Assembly (NCBI RefSeq): GCF_021397715.1
Contig: NZ_CP090207.1
Span: forward strand, 3,224,001-3,288,000
DNA length: 64,000 nt
Reading direction: 5' to 3'
Source of the DNA: Pantoea agglomerans
GTDB taxonomy: Bacteria; Pseudomonadota; Gammaproteobacteria; Enterobacterales; Enterobacteriaceae
Position 1 is the first letter of the stretch. Each line of letters starts with the position of its first letter. The position numbers were made by a program, and so were the translations under genes. Below the pieces are notes generated by a model. It was not told the DNA's origin. It worked only from the letters and a program-made list of their open reading frames with translations, and did no database searches. Positions 28,147 to 37,898 of the stretch are shown here, piece after piece.

Positions 28147-28725
28147 ATGTTGAAAAAACTGTTATTCCCGCTGCTGGCTGCCTTCATTTTGGCCGGCTGT
28201 GCAACCAGCAATAATACCCTTACTATCCAGCCCAAAATTCAGCTGCCTCAGCAGGACCCTGGCCTGATGGGCGTAACTGTCAGCATCAACGGCGCCGATC
28301 AACGCAGCGATCAGGCGCTGGCAAAAGTGAACCGTGATGGTCAGCTAGTGACGCTGACGCCTTCGCGCGATCTGCGTTTCCTGCTGCAGGAAGTGCTGGA
28401 GAAGCAGATGACCGCACGCGGTTATATGGTGGGCCCGAATGGCGCGGTCGATCTGCAGATTGTGGTGAACAACCTCTATGCCGACGTGACCCAGGGCAAT
28501 GTGCGCTACAGCATTACCACCAAAGCGGATATCTCCATCATCGCTACCGCGAAAAATGGCAACAAGCAGGTTAAAAACTACCGCCAGACCTACAGCGTAG
28601 AAGGTGCTTTCAGCGCCAGTAACCAGAAGATCACCGACGCCGTCAACTCCACCATGAGCGATGTCATCGCTGATATGGCGCAGGACACCAGCGTCAACGA
28701 CTTCATCAAGCAAAACGCCCGTTAA
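28147..28725 (+). CDS. yajG: YajG family lipoprotein
   Basis: A 192-residue predicted outer-membrane lipoprotein, the same length as in E. coli. The signal peptide MLKKLLFPLLAAFILAGC has a clear lipobox (LAGC, Cys at residue 18). The rest is one YajG domain with the repeated valine-rich strands typical of the family. Its role is unknown, but it is always next to ampG and probably co-transcribed. The start at 28147 gives the signal peptide directly; the open frame to 28096 runs over the promoter. Confidence 0.93.
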   Translation: MLKKLLFPLLAAFILAGCATSNNTLTIQPKIQLPQQDPGLMGVTVSINGADQRSDQALAKVNRDGQLVTLTPSRDLRFLLQEVLEKQMTARGYMVGPNGAVDLQIVVNNLYADVTQGNVRYSITTKADISIIATAKNGNKQVKNYRQTYSVEGAFSASNQKITDAVNSTMSDVIADMAQDTSVNDFIKQNAR

Positions 28726-28739
28726 TTCCGCTTCACGCC

Positions 28740-28760
28740 TGCCCGGCGCTGCGCCGGGCA
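28740..28760. repeat. Perfect hairpin between yajG and ampG
   Basis: TGCCCGGCGC and GCGCCGGGCA are perfect 10-base arms around a single T. There is no T run, so it is not a standard terminator. Between two co-directional genes it may slow readthrough or stabilise the 3' end of yajG mRNA, allowing more lipoprotein than permease. Confidence 0.6.
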
Positions 28761-28782
28761 CATCGTTACCATCAGGGTCAGC

Positions 28783-30273
28783 ATGAACCACTATCTTCGC
28801 CTCTTCAGTCAGAAAAACGCCGCCGTCTTATTGCTGCTTGGCTTTGCTTCCGGGCTACCGCTGGCCCTGACCGCCGGTACGTTGCAGGCGTGGATGACGG
28901 TGGAAAATGTTGACCTGAAAACCATCGGCTTCTTTTCGCTGGTGGGACAGGCGTACGTGTTTAAGTTTCTCTGGTCGCCGATGATGGACCGCTACACGCC
29001 GCCGTTTCTTGGGCGACGTCGCGGCTGGTTACTGCTGAGTCAGCTGGCGCTGGTCGGCGGCATTGTGGCGATGGGTTTTCTGCAACCCAGCCGGGATCTG
29101 ACTCTGATGGCCGCGCTGGCCGTGCTGATCGCTTTCTGTTCTGCGTCACAGGACATCGTATTCGACGCCTGGAAAACGGACATCCTGCCGCCTGAAGAAC
29201 GCGGCAGCGGCGCGGCAATTACCGTACTGGGCTACCGGCTGGCGATGCTGATTTCGGGTGGACTGGCGCTGTGGCTGGCTGACCGCTATCTGGGCTGGCA
29301 GGCGACCTACTGGCTGATGGCGCTGATGATGGTGCCGGGCATCATTGCCACGCTGATGGCCAGTGAGCCGGATACACGCATCTCCACGCCGCATTCACTG
29401 CGGCAGGCGGTGGTCGACCCGCTTAAAGACTTTTTCCAGCGCAACAACGCCTGGCTGCTGATCACGCTGATCATCCTTTATAAGCTGGGCGATGCCTTTG
29501 CCGCCTCGCTGACGACCACCTTCCTGATCCGGGGTGTGGGCTTCAACGCCGGGGATGTCGGGCTGGTGAATAAAACGCTGGGGCTGCTGGCTACCATTAT
29601 CGGCGCGCTGTATGGCGGCGTGCTGATGCAGCGTCTGAGCCTGTTCCGGGCACTGATGATTTTTGGCGTACTGCAGGCGGTGTCGAATTTTGGCTACTGG
29701 CTGCTGGCGGTGACCGACAAGCATCTGTGGAGCATGGCGAGCGCAGTCTTTGTTGAAAACCTGTGCGGCGGTATGGGAACTGCCGCGTTTGTGGCGCTGT
29801 TAATGACGCTGTGCAACAAGTCCTTTTCCGCGACGCAGTTTGCTCTGCTGTCGGCGCTCTCCGCCGTTGGCCGGGTTTATGTCGGTCCGGCTGCCGGCTG
29901 GCTGGTGGAACTCTGGGGCTGGCCGACGTTTTATGCCTTTACCGTGGTCGCTGGCTTACCGGGATTAGTGCTGCTGGCATTCTGCCGCCAGACGCTGGAT
30001 CAGGTACAGCAAAGCGGCACCTTCCTGGTGCGCTGCTGCTACCCGCAAGGCTATCGCTGGACCAACCGTCTGTTCGCCACAGGGTGCGGCGTACTGGCGC
30101 TGTGGTTGCTGACGCTGGCGCTTAACGCGCTCGGCGTAACAGCCCTGGCACCGTGGCTTTCAACACTGTTTGAAATCGGAATGGCGCTGACCTTGCTGGC
30201 GGTGCTGGCGGGCGTGCTGCTCGACTATCGGGCGCTGAAAAACACGCCATCCTCTGCCGCCACCAGTCATTAG
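28783..30273 (+). CDS. ampG: Muropeptide permease AmpG
   Basis: A 496-residue major-facilitator permease of the inner membrane that imports GlcNAc-1,6-anhydro-MurNAc peptides during cell-wall recycling. The family segments are present: LLGFASGLPLALTAGTLQ near the N-terminus, MMDRYTPPFLGRRRGWLL and SASQDIVFDAWKTDILPPEE. About 14 hydrophobic helices are seen, as in E. coli AmpG (491 residues). In bacteria with an inducible AmpC, AmpG supplies the inducer. It follows yajG by 57 bases. Confidence 0.96.
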   Translation: MNHYLRLFSQKNAAVLLLLGFASGLPLALTAGTLQAWMTVENVDLKTIGFFSLVGQAYVFKFLWSPMMDRYTPPFLGRRRGWLLLSQLALVGGIVAMGFLQPSRDLTLMAALAVLIAFCSASQDIVFDAWKTDILPPEERGSGAAITVLGYRLAMLISGGLALWLADRYLGWQATYWLMALMMVPGIIATLMASEPDTRISTPHSLRQAVVDPLKDFFQRNNAWLLITLIILYKLGDAFAASLTTTFLIRGVGFNAGDVGLVNKTLGLLATIIGALYGGVLMQRLSLFRALMIFGVLQAVSNFGYWLLAVTDKHLWSMASAVFVENLCGGMGTAAFVALLMTLCNKSFSATQFALLSALSAVGRVYVGPAAGWLVELWGWPTFYAFTVVAGLPGLVLLAFCRQTLDQVQQSGTFLVRCCYPQGYRWTNRLFATGCGVLALWLLTLALNALGVTALAPWLSTLFEIGMALTLLAVLAGVLLDYRALKNTPSSAATSH

Positions 30274-30637
30274 CGGAATCAATGTTTCACCGGTGACCGC
30301 TTATTGTTTGCCTGCAGCCAGAGGTCGCTGAGTTTTATCATCGCGTGTTATTTTTAAAAAAAACATTCTTGCTAAAATAGGAACCTCTGAAATACTAAAA
30401 ACCGGTGAGCAATTAGTTTGGTTAAATTTCATCGATCAAATGATGCGAATTTGTTAAATAATCTGGAGATAAAAGTAAGGGTTATTCCTTTCCCTGATTT
30501 TTTAGCGGTTACTTCCATTGGTTTTTGTTATATTGGCCCCAACTGCTTGTCTGCGTTAATAATTTGTCACCTGAAGCAACATCTGTGACACCCTTAGCAA
30601 AAGGTGTCAACACGCCTCTGACACATCCTTAAGCTGG
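30274..30637. other. Upstream regulatory region of cyoABCDE
   Basis: The gap between ampG and cyoA is 442 bases and notably AT-rich from 30340 to 30540. Near its right end are four TGTCA-type half-sites: TGTCAC (30565-30570), GTGACA (30585-30590), GTGTCA (30604-30609) and TGACAC (30619-30624), arranged as two inverted pairs just upstream of the -35 element. In E. coli cyo is controlled by ArcA, Fnr and others; I cannot assign these sites to a specific regulator. No gene is evident. Confidence 0.5.
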
Positions 30638-30666
30638 TTTACACTGCATAAACCTTCCCGTAAAAT
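30638..30666 (+). promoter_or_regulatory. Sigma-70 promoter of cyoABCDE
   Basis: TTTACA (30638-30643) and TAAAAT (30661-30666) are separated by exactly 17 bases, a strong sigma-70 pair. It lies 50 bases upstream of the cyoA start at 30716. Confidence 0.75.
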
Positions 30667-30715
30667 GCGCGCACACTTAAACGACAATAGAGCCCTTTGT
30701 CATTGAGGTCGTTAA

Positions 30716-31642
30716 ATGAGACTCAGTAAATACAATAAAAGTTTGGGGATTTTGTCATTAATTGCAGGCACTTTATTAATGAGTGGCTGCGATAGTGCAT
30801 TGTTAAATCCCAAAGGACAGATTGCACTGGAGCAACGTTCGCTGATACTGACTGCCTTTGGCCTGATGTTGATCGTCGTCATCCCCGCAGTCTTGATGGC
30901 CGTGGTGTTTGCCTGGAAATATCGGGCGTCCAACACGAATGCGAAGTATAGCCCGAACTGGTCACACTCTAACAAAGTGGAAGCCGTGGTCTGGACCATT
31001 CCGATCCTGATCATTCTCTTCCTCAGCGTGCTGACCTGGAAATCAACCCACGCACTGGAGCCCAGCAAACCGCTGCAATCTGATGTGAAACCGGTTGAGA
31101 TCGATGTGGTTGCGCTGGACTGGAAATGGTTGTTCATTTACCCGGAACAGGGTATTGCGACCGTGAACCAGATTGCCTTCCCGGCAAATACGCCCGTGAA
31201 CTTCAAAATCACGTCCAACTCCGTCATGAACTCTTTCTTCATCCCGACGCTCGGCAGCCAGATTTATGCGATGGCTGGTATGCAGACCAAGCTGCATCTG
31301 ATTGCGAATGAGCCAGGGATTTTCGACGGTATCTCTGCGAACTTCAGTGGTCGCGGTTTCTCTGGCATGAAGTTTAAAGCCATTGCAACCAAAGACGATG
31401 CGGAATTCCAGCAGTGGGTGGCTAAAGTTAAAGCAGCCCCTAACACGCTGAACACTATGGAAGATTTCGAGAAAGTGGCTGTGCCAAGCGAAAATCATCC
31501 GGTGGAATATTTCTCTTCAGCTGATCCGAAACTGTTCTTGCAAGTCATTAACAAGTTCAAGATGAGCCACGGGAAAATGGACATGCCAGAGCACGAAGGT
31601 ATGGACATGAGTCACGCCGCTTCCGCGGGAGCCGAGGAATAA
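30716..31642 (+). CDS. cyoA: Cytochrome bo3 ubiquinol oxidase subunit II
   Basis: A 308-residue lipoprotein subunit: signal peptide with lipobox LLMSGC (Cys about residue 25), then two membrane helices and a periplasmic cupredoxin domain. The copper-A cysteines of cytochrome c oxidases are absent, as expected for a quinol oxidase. The C-terminus is a His/Met-rich tail ([17 protein letters not shown]). Together with CyoB, C and D it oxidises ubiquinol and reduces oxygen while pumping protons. It is the first gene of the operon. Confidence 0.96.
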   Translation: MRLSKYNKSLGILSLIAGTLLMSGCDSALLNPKGQIALEQRSLILTAFGLMLIVVIPAVLMAVVFAWKYRASNTNAKYSPNWSHSNKVEAVVWTIPILIILFLSVLTWKSTHALEPSKPLQSDVKPVEIDVVALDWKWLFIYPEQGIATVNQIAFPANTPVNFKITSNSVMNSFFIPTLGSQIYAMAGMQTKLHLIANEPGIFDGISANFSGRGFSGMKFKAIATKDDAEFQQWVAKVKAAPNTLNTMEDFEKVAVPSENHPVEYFSSADPKLFLQVINKFKMSHGKMDMPEHEGMDMSHAASAGAEE

Positions 31643-31646
31643 TACG

Positions 31647-33629
31647 ATGTTCGGAAAATTAACACTGGATGCAGTGCCGTACCATGAGCCGATTATCATG
31701 GTTACGGTCGCCGGTATCATCTTAGGTGGTCTGGCGGTCATTGCTGCCATCACCTATTTTGGTAAATGGCAATATCTGTGGTCAGAATGGCTAACGTCTG
31801 TTGACCACAAAAAACTGGGTATCATGTATATCATCATGGCCTTCGTCATGCTGCTGCGTGGCTTTGCCGATGCGATCATGATGCGTACCCAACAGGTTCT
31901 GGCTTCGGCCGGGGAAGCAGGCATATTGCCACCGCATCACTACGACCAGATCTTTACCGCGCACGGCGTGATTATGATCTTCTTCGTGGCGATGCCGTTC
32001 GTGGTTGGCCTGATGAACATCGCCGTTCCGCTGCAGATTGGCGCACGCGACGTTGCGTTCCCGTTCCTGAACAACCTGAGCTTCTGGTTTACTGCGGTCG
32101 GTGTGATCCTGGTTAACCTGTCGCTGGGTGTGGGCGAGTTCGCACAGACCGGCTGGCTGGCCTATCCGCCGCTCTCCGGCGCGGAGTACAGTCCCGGCGT
32201 CGGGGTCGATTACTGGATCTGGAGTCTCCAGCTCTCCGGTATTGGTACGACCTTAACCGGTATTAACTTCTTCGTGACCATTCTGAAGATGCGCGCACCG
32301 GGCATGAGCCTGTTCAAAATGCCGGTCTTTACCTGGACTGCGCTGTGCACCAACGTCCTGATCATCGCTGCGTTCCCGGTTCTGACCGTTACGCTGGCGC
32401 TGCTGACGCTTGATCGTTATCTCGGCTTCCATTTCTTCACCAATGAAATGGGCGGGAACATGATGATGTACGTCAACCTGATCTGGGTCTGGGGTCATCC
32501 GGAAGTGTACATTCTGGTCCTGCCGGTGTTTGGTGTGTTCGCAGAAATTACCGCGACCTTCTCCAAAAAACGTCTGTTTGGTTACACCTCGCTGGTGTGG
32601 GCGACCATCGCCATTACCGTTCTGTCGTTCATCGTCTGGCTGCACCACTTCTTCACCATGGGTGCGGGTGCCAACGTTAACGCCTTCTTCGGTATCATGA
32701 CGATGATCATCGCGATTCCGACCGGGGTTAAAATCTTTAACTGGCTGTTCACCATGTATCAGGGCCGCATTCAGATGCACTCTGCCATGCTGTGGACCGT
32801 TGGCTTCCTGGTAACCTTCTCCGTAGGGGGTATGACCGGCGTACTGCTGGCCGTTCCGGGTGCTGACTTCATTCTGCACAACAGCCTGTTCCTGATTGCA
32901 CACTTCCATAACGTGATTATCGGTGGTGTGGTGTTCGGTTGTATGGCGGGCGTGACCTACTGGTTCCCGAAAGCCTTCGGCTTCACCCTGAACGAAACCT
33001 GGGGCAAGCGCGCATTCTGGTTCTGGATTATTGGCTTCTTCGTTGCCTTTATGCCGCTGTACGCACTGGGCTTCATGGGTATGACCCGTCGTCTGAGCCA
33101 GGATATCGATCCACAGTTCCACTCCTTGCTGGTGGTTGCTGCGGTCGGTGCCGGTCTGATTGCAATGGGTATCCTGTGTCAGCTGACCATGTTCTACGTT
33201 TCGGTCCGTGACCGTGACCAGAACCGCGATCTGACCGGTGACCCGTGGGGCGGCCGTACGCTGGAGTGGGCAACCTCTTCACCACCACCGTTCTACAACT
33301 TTGCCGTGATCCCGCATGTGCATGAGCGTGACGCTTTCTGGGAAATGAAAGAGAAAGGCGAAGCGTACAAACAGCCGGAAAAATATGAAGAAATTCATAT
33401 GCCGAAAAACAGTGGTGCCGCGTTGATCATCTGTGCATTCGCCACGGTTATGGGCTTCGCGCTGATCTGGCACATCTGGTGGCTGGCAGGTCTCTCTTTC
33501 CTCGGCATGATCGTTACCTGGATCGTGAAGAGCTTCGACGAGGACGTGGATTACTACGTACCGGTTGCCGAAGTTCAGAAGATTGAGAAGCAGCACTTTG
33601 ACGATATCAGCAAAGCAGGTCTGAAATAA
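31647..33629 (+). CDS. cyoB: Cytochrome bo3 ubiquinol oxidase subunit I
   Basis: A 660-residue catalytic subunit of the haem-copper oxidase. The copper-B/Tyr motif WGHPEVYI, the HHFFTMG pair and the haem ligands in HFHNVIIGG are intact, and the first low-spin haem His is in [11 protein letters not shown]. About 15 membrane helices carry haem b, haem o3 and CuB. It reduces oxygen to water and pumps protons. It starts 4 bases after cyoA and its stop overlaps the cyoC start. Confidence 0.97.
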   Translation: MFGKLTLDAVPYHEPIIMVTVAGIILGGLAVIAAITYFGKWQYLWSEWLTSVDHKKLGIMYIIMAFVMLLRGFADAIMMRTQQVLASAGEAGILPPHHYDQIFTAHGVIMIFFVAMPFVVGLMNIAVPLQIGARDVAFPFLNNLSFWFTAVGVILVNLSLGVGEFAQTGWLAYPPLSGAEYSPGVGVDYWIWSLQLSGIGTTLTGINFFVTILKMRAPGMSLFKMPVFTWTALCTNVLIIAAFPVLTVTLALLTLDRYLGFHFFTNEMGGNMMMYVNLIWVWGHPEVYILVLPVFGVFAEITATFSKKRLFGYTSLVWATIAITVLSFIVWLHHFFTMGAGANVNAFFGIMTMIIAIPTGVKIFNWLFTMYQGRIQMHSAMLWTVGFLVTFSVGGMTGVLLAVPGADFILHNSLFLIAHFHNVIIGGVVFGCMAGVTYWFPKAFGFTLNETWGKRAFWFWIIGFFVAFMPLYALGFMGMTRRLSQDIDPQFHSLLVVAAVGAGLIAMGILCQLTMFYVSVRDRDQNRDLTGDPWGGRTLEWATSSPPPFYNFAVIPHVHERDAFWEMKEKGEAYKQPEKYEEIHMPKNSGAALIICAFATVMGFALIWHIWWLAGLSFLGMIVTWIVKSFDEDVDYYVPVAEVQKIEKQHFDDISKAGLK

Positions 33630-34246
33630 TGTCAACTGAAACTCTGATTAAGCATCACCACGACGCCCATGCGGAGCATGGGCATCACGATGCAGGAGCC
33701 AATAAAGTCTTTGGCTTCTGGATCTACCTGATGAGTGACTGCATTATCTTCGCAACCCTGTTTGCGACCTATGCAGTTATGGTCAACAACACTGCCGGTG
33801 GCCCGGCAGGTAAAGATATCTTTGAACTGCCATTTGTTCTGGTAGAAACCGCCCTGCTGCTGTTGAGTTCGATCACTTACGGCATGGCTGTTATCTCCAT
33901 GAACAAGGAGCAAAAAGGTGCCGTTATCGGCTGGCTGGCGCTGACCTTCCTGTTCGGTCTGGGCTTCATCGGCATGGAAATCTATGAATTCCATCACCTG
34001 ATTGCCGAAGGCTTTGGTCCGGATCGCAGTGGCTTCCTGTCTGGCTTCTTTACGCTGGTCGGTACCCACGGTCTGCACGTGACCTCAGGTCTGATTTGGA
34101 TGCTGGTGCTGATGTTCCAGGTCTCTAAACGCGGCCTGAATGCCACTAACCGTACCCGTATCATGTGTCTGAGCCTGTTCTGGCACTTCCTGGACGTGGT
34201 CTGGATTTGCGTCTTCACCGTTGTATACCTGATGGGAGCCATGTAA
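33629..34246 (+). CDS. cyoC: Cytochrome bo3 ubiquinol oxidase subunit III
   Basis: A 205-residue five-helix membrane subunit, one residue longer than in E. coli, that stabilises subunit I. The N-terminal tail is unusually His-rich ([14 protein letters not shown]). The conserved [14 protein letters not shown] and WHFLDVVWI segments are present. Its ATG overlaps the cyoB stop and its own stop overlaps the cyoD start by one base, so translation is coupled along the operon. Confidence 0.96.
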   Translation: MSTETLIKHHHDAHAEHGHHDAGANKVFGFWIYLMSDCIIFATLFATYAVMVNNTAGGPAGKDIFELPFVLVETALLLLSSITYGMAVISMNKEQKGAVIGWLALTFLFGLGFIGMEIYEFHHLIAEGFGPDRSGFLSGFFTLVGTHGLHVTSGLIWMLVLMFQVSKRGLNATNRTRIMCLSLFWHFLDVVWICVFTVVYLMGAM

Positions 34247-34575
34247 TGAGTCATTCTGTTAACGAACATGGCGCTTCTCACGGTAGCGTGAAGTCTTACA
34301 TGATCGGCTTCATCCTCTCTATCATCCTGACGGCGATCCCGTTCTGGATGGTAATGGATGGCAGTGCCTCTCACGGTACCATTCTCGGTGTTGTGCTGGT
34401 CTGTGCAGTGATTCAGGTGCTGGTGCACCTGGTTTACTTCCTGCACTTAGACAGCAAATCTGAGGGTGGCTGGAACATGGTGGCCATTGTCTTCTCGGCA
34501 ATCATCATCCTGATTGTCGTTGTAGGCTCACTGTGGATCATGTGGAACCTCAACTACAACATGATGCCTCACTAA
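34246..34575 (+). CDS. cyoD: Cytochrome bo3 ubiquinol oxidase subunit IV
   Basis: A 109-residue subunit with three membrane helices, exactly the E. coli length. It helps CuB insertion into subunit I. The start is the ATG at 34246 ([18 protein letters not shown]), which overlaps the cyoC stop as TAATG; codons further upstream are read from inside cyoC. cyoE follows after 13 bases. Confidence 0.95.
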   Translation: MSHSVNEHGASHGSVKSYMIGFILSIILTAIPFWMVMDGSASHGTILGVVLVCAVIQVLVHLVYFLHLDSKSEGGWNMVAIVFSAIIILIVVVGSLWIMWNLNYNMMPH

Positions 34576-34588
34576 AGAGTCGCGCGTA

Positions 34589-35476
34589 ATGTTTAAGCAA
34601 TACCTGCAAGTTACAAAACCAGGAATTATTTTCGGGAATTTAATTTCTGTGATCGGCGGATTTTTGCTGGCTTCTAAAGGCAGCATTGATTACGCCCTGT
34701 TTCTCACCGCACTGGTTGGCGTGTCACTGGTGGTCGCATCAGGTTGTGTTTTCAACAACGTGATTGACCGCGACATCGACATCAAAATGGAGAGAACCAG
34801 GAATCGGGTGCTGGTAAAAGGCCTCATCTCCGCGAAAGTAAGCCTGGTTTATGCCACTGTATTGGGTATTGCTGGCTTTGCGTTGCTCTATTTCGGCGCT
34901 AACCCGCTGGCCATGTGGCTGGCGGTGATGGGCTTCGTGGTGTACGTGGGCGTTTACAGCCTCTATATGAAGCGTAATTCTGTCTACGGTACGCTGATCG
35001 GCAGCCTGTCTGGCGCCGCGCCGCCGGTGATCGGTTACTGCGCGGTCTCCAACGAGTTTGATGCGGGCGCGTTAATCCTGCTGGCGATCTTTAGCCTGTG
35101 GCAGATGCCGCATTCGTATGCGATTGCTATCTTCCGCTTTAAAGATTACCAGGCCGCCAACATCCCGGTTCTGCCGGTGGTGAAAGGTATCTCGGTGGCG
35201 AAGAATCATATTACGCTCTACATTCTGGCGTTTATGATTGCCACGCTGATGCTGACGCTGGGGGGTTACGCTGGCTACAAATATCTGGTGGTCGCTGCGG
35301 CCGTCAGCGTCTGGTGGCTGGGCATGGCGTTATCGGGTTACAAGACCTCTAACGATCGTGTCTGGGCGCGGAAGCTGTTCGTTTTCTCTATCGTCGCTAT
35401 CACCGCGCTGAGCGTGATGATGTCGGTAGATTCGATGGCACCCGCCTCAAAAGACCTGCTGACTTACATCGGGTAA
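34589..35476 (+). CDS. cyoE: Protohaem IX farnesyltransferase (haem O synthase)
   Basis: A 295-residue UbiA-family prenyltransferase that adds a farnesyl group to haem b, making the haem o needed by CyoB. Nine hydrophobic helices are seen. The first Asp-rich site, [18 protein letters not shown], binds the diphosphate through magnesium; the second is the loop around [17 protein letters not shown]. It is the last gene of the operon, followed by a strong terminator. Confidence 0.96.
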   Translation: MFKQYLQVTKPGIIFGNLISVIGGFLLASKGSIDYALFLTALVGVSLVVASGCVFNNVIDRDIDIKMERTRNRVLVKGLISAKVSLVYATVLGIAGFALLYFGANPLAMWLAVMGFVVYVGVYSLYMKRNSVYGTLIGSLSGAAPPVIGYCAVSNEFDAGALILLAIFSLWQMPHSYAIAIFRFKDYQAANIPVLPVVKGISVAKNHITLYILAFMIATLMLTLGGYAGYKYLVVAAAVSVWWLGMALSGYKTSNDRVWARKLFVFSIVAITALSVMMSVDSMAPASKDLLTYIG

Positions 35477-35496
35477 CCGATACCGCAACAGCATGA

Positions 35497-35527
35497 AAAG
35501 GGCGCGATTTTCGCGCCCTTTCTTTTT
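35497..35527 (+). terminator. Terminator of cyoABCDE
   Basis: AAAGGGCGCGA (35497-35507) and TCGCGCCCTTT (35511-35521) form an 11-bp stem with a TTT loop, followed by CTTTTTG. It closes the cyo operon. Confidence 0.9.
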
Positions 35528-35608
35528 GTTACCACTGCTTAAAAACTATTATTTTACCCGCCCTGCCCCGCCCCCTAGAATGAACGCAGCACATTAACAG
35601 AGGTTGGA

Positions 35609-36973
35609 ATGAACGATAATAAAATGACTCCGGTGGAGCTGCGCGCCACATGGGGCCTCGGTACGGTCTTTTCCCTGCGCATGTTGGGAATGTTCATGGT
35701 CCTGCCGGTCTTGACCACTTATGGCATGGCGTTACAGGGTGCGAGCGAAACCTTAATCGGCCTGGCGATTGGCATTTATGGCCTGGCTCAGGCGATATTT
35801 CAGATTCCTTTTGGTCTGCTCTCAGACCGTATCGGTCGTAAGCCGCTGATCGTTGGCGGGCTGCTGCTGTTTGTGCTCGGCAGCGTCATCGCGGCCTGCA
35901 CCGAATCGATCTGGGGGATTATCCTGGGGCGCGCTCTGCAGGGCTCCGGGGCGATTGCCGCCGCGGTGATGGCGTTACTGTCCGATCTGACCCGTGAACA
36001 GAACCGCACCAAGGCGATGGCCTTTATCGGCATCAGTTTCGGTATCACTTTCGCGATTGCGATGGTGGTCGGCCCGATCGTCACTCATGCGCTGGGTCTG
36101 CATGCGCTGTTCTGGATGATCGCGATCCTGGCTTCGCTCGGCATTGTGATTACCCTGCTGGTGGTGCCATCTGCCTCTCACCATGTGCTGAACCGTGAAT
36201 CCGGCATGGTTAAAGGCAGCTTCCGCAAAGTGCTGGCCAATTCCCGACTGGTTAAACTCAATATCGGTATTTTCTGCCTGCATGTGCTGTTGATGTCGAG
36301 CTTTGTCGCCCTGCCCGGCCAGTTTGAACAGGCGGGCTTACCGGCTCCGGAGCACTGGAAAGTCTATCTCGCGACGATGCTGATTGCCTTTGCCGGCGTG
36401 GTGCCGTTCATCATCTACGCCGAAGTGAAACGCCGCATGAAGCGAGTGTTTGTGGGCTGCGTCGGGACGATCGTGGTGGCTGAGATCGTGCTGTGGGGCG
36501 CGGCGGGTCACTTCTGGACGCTGGTGATCGGCGTTCAGCTGTTCTTCTTTGCCTTTAACCTGATGGAAGCGATTCTGCCGTCGCTGGTGAGTAAAGAGTC
36601 GCCCGCTGGCTATAAAGGCACGGCGATGGGTCTTTACTCCACCAGCCAGTTCCTCGGCGTGGCGGTAGGCGGCAGCATGGGCGGCTGGGTATTCGGTCAC
36701 TTCGATGCGCAGACCGTATTCCTGGTCGGTGCCATCGTTGCCGCCGCCTGGCTGTTTGTCAGCATGACAATGCAGGAGCCGCCATACGTCAGCAGCCTGC
36801 GTCTGGTGCTGAGCGATGCGGCACTGGCGGCCCCCAATCTGGAGCAGCGCCTGAAAGCGCAGCCTGGCGTCAACTCGGTGTTCATCGTGCCGGAAGAGAA
36901 AAGCGCTTACATCAAAATTGATAGCAAGATTACCAGCCGCCCTGAGCTGGAAGCTCTGCTGGGTAGTTGCTAG
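35609..36973 (+). CDS. yajR: Major facilitator transporter YajR
   Basis: A 454-residue 12-helix transporter of the drug:H+ antiporter group. The N-half carries the motif A loop FGLLSDRIGRKPLIVGG and motif C-like GPIVTHALG. The last 65 or so residues form the soluble YAM domain seen in E. coli YajR, a ferredoxin-like fold (SVFIVPEEKSAYIKIDSKI). The substrate is unknown. It has its own promoter region after the cyo terminator and is convergent with yajQ. Confidence 0.94.
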   Translation: MNDNKMTPVELRATWGLGTVFSLRMLGMFMVLPVLTTYGMALQGASETLIGLAIGIYGLAQAIFQIPFGLLSDRIGRKPLIVGGLLLFVLGSVIAACTESIWGIILGRALQGSGAIAAAVMALLSDLTREQNRTKAMAFIGISFGITFAIAMVVGPIVTHALGLHALFWMIAILASLGIVITLLVVPSASHHVLNRESGMVKGSFRKVLANSRLVKLNIGIFCLHVLLMSSFVALPGQFEQAGLPAPEHWKVYLATMLIAFAGVVPFIIYAEVKRRMKRVFVGCVGTIVVAEIVLWGAAGHFWTLVIGVQLFFFAFNLMEAILPSLVSKESPAGYKGTAMGLYSTSQFLGVAVGGSMGGWVFGHFDAQTVFLVGAIVAAAWLFVSMTMQEPPYVSSLRLVLSDAALAAPNLEQRLKAQPGVNSVFIVPEEKSAYIKIDSKITSRPELEALLGSC

Positions 36974-37028
36974 CTTAAAAAAGTTTAGTGATAACGTCAG
37001 CTCGTTTCGCTTCAGGATCGAGCTGGCT

Positions 37029-37111
37029 CAGGGAACACGGTCAGATCGGAAAGTCGCAAAAGCCGCCATCCATGGCGCTTTCGCGTCTTTGCGAAAGGCA
37101 CATGCTCCCTG
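37029..37111. repeat. Palindromic intergenic element after yajR
   Basis: The arms CAGGGAACA (37029-37037) and TGCTCCCTG (37103-37111) close an 83-base imperfect palindrome. Inside, AAAGCCGCCAT and ATGGCGCTTT pair around CC at about 37059-37081. An alternative perfect hairpin, CTTTCGC-GTCTTT-GCGAAAG (37078-37097), excludes the first. The element has higher GC than the flanking sequence and no coding sense. It resembles the ERIC-like dispersed palindromes of enterobacteria in design but not in sequence. Only one copy lies in this window. Confidence 0.5.
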
Positions 37112-37207
37112 AACAAGCGCGCGATCGCACAAACGCCCTACAGCTCCCAACTCCCTCCAGAATTTCGACTTTTTTAAAGCAACAGAAGCCCACCCAAACT
37201 CAACAAC

Positions 37208-37234
37208 AAAAAACCCGGCCTTAGCCGGGTTTTT
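37208..37234. terminator. Bidirectional terminator between yajR and yajQ
   Basis: AAAAAACCCGGC and GCCGGGTTTTT pair around a TTA loop, with A and T runs on both sides. It can therefore stop the convergent yajR (+) and yajQ (-) transcripts. Confidence 0.88.
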
Positions 37235-37271
37235 ATCACTGCATTCATGCTGAAACTCAGCCTGCTGCCGC

Positions 37272-37763
37272 TTAATCGCGGAAGTTTTTAAACTGGAATG
37301 GCTGTCCCAGATTGCTGCCGCGCACGATTGCCATCGCACCCTGCAAATCATCACGCGCTTTGCCGGTCACGCGCAGGGCTTCACCCTGAATCTGCGTCTG
37401 CACTTTCAGCTTGCTGTCTTTAATCAGCTTCACCAGCTTCTTCGCGACATCGCTTTCAATGCCTTTTTTCAGTTTGGCATCCACCGCCCAGCTTTTACCG
37501 CTGTGCTCAATCTCTTCCGGCACCTCTAAAGCACCGCCTTCAATTCCGCGCTTCAGCAGTTTCTCACGCAAAATATCGACCAGCTGTTTGACCTGAAAAT
37601 CGGACTCGCTGGTGATTTTGATGGTTTCATTCTTTTCGTTGAGCTCAAATTCGGCGCTCACGTTGCGGAAATCAAAGCGGGTAGACACTTCACGGTTGGC
37701 ATTTTCCACCGCATTGCGAATTTCCTGCAGATCGACTTCTGAAACGATATCGAAAGATGGCAT
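37272..37763 (-). CDS. yajQ: Nucleotide-binding protein YajQ
   Basis: A 163-residue protein, the same length as in E. coli, made of two ferredoxin-like domains ([20 protein letters not shown] at the N-terminus, [18 protein letters not shown] at the C-terminus). YajQ proteins bind nucleotides; some family members bind cyclic di-GMP and act as signalling effectors in plant pathogens. The ATG at 37763 has AGGAGAAGAAG upstream; the open frame to 37796 covers the leader. Transcribed alone and divergent from panE. Confidence 0.93.
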   Translation of the reverse strand: MPSFDIVSEVDLQEIRNAVENANREVSTRFDFRNVSAEFELNEKNETIKITSESDFQVKQLVDILREKLLKRGIEGGALEVPEEIEHSGKSWAVDAKLKKGIESDVAKKLVKLIKDSKLKVQTQIQGEALRVTGKARDDLQGAMAIVRGSNLGQPFQFKNFRD

Positions 37764-37898
37764 CTCTTCTTCTCCTGACGCTAAAGTGACATGCATAATA
37801 CGCGTCTTAAGGCGCTAAATAAAATCAGGCTGCGTACAACGCTATACTTGTACAGTGACAGTAAATAATAAATGGATAGCCCGCCAGCGGGAGGCAGT

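Noticed and set aside
30565..30590. Pho box before cyoA
   Set aside because: The TGTCAC and GTGACA half-sites are inverted and 20 bases apart, not 11-base direct repeats.
32253..33122. Long antisense frame opposite cyoB (289 codons)
   Set aside because: It lies fully inside cyoB, is rich in His/Gln/Arg as expected from reverse reading of a membrane protein gene, and has no ribosome-binding site.
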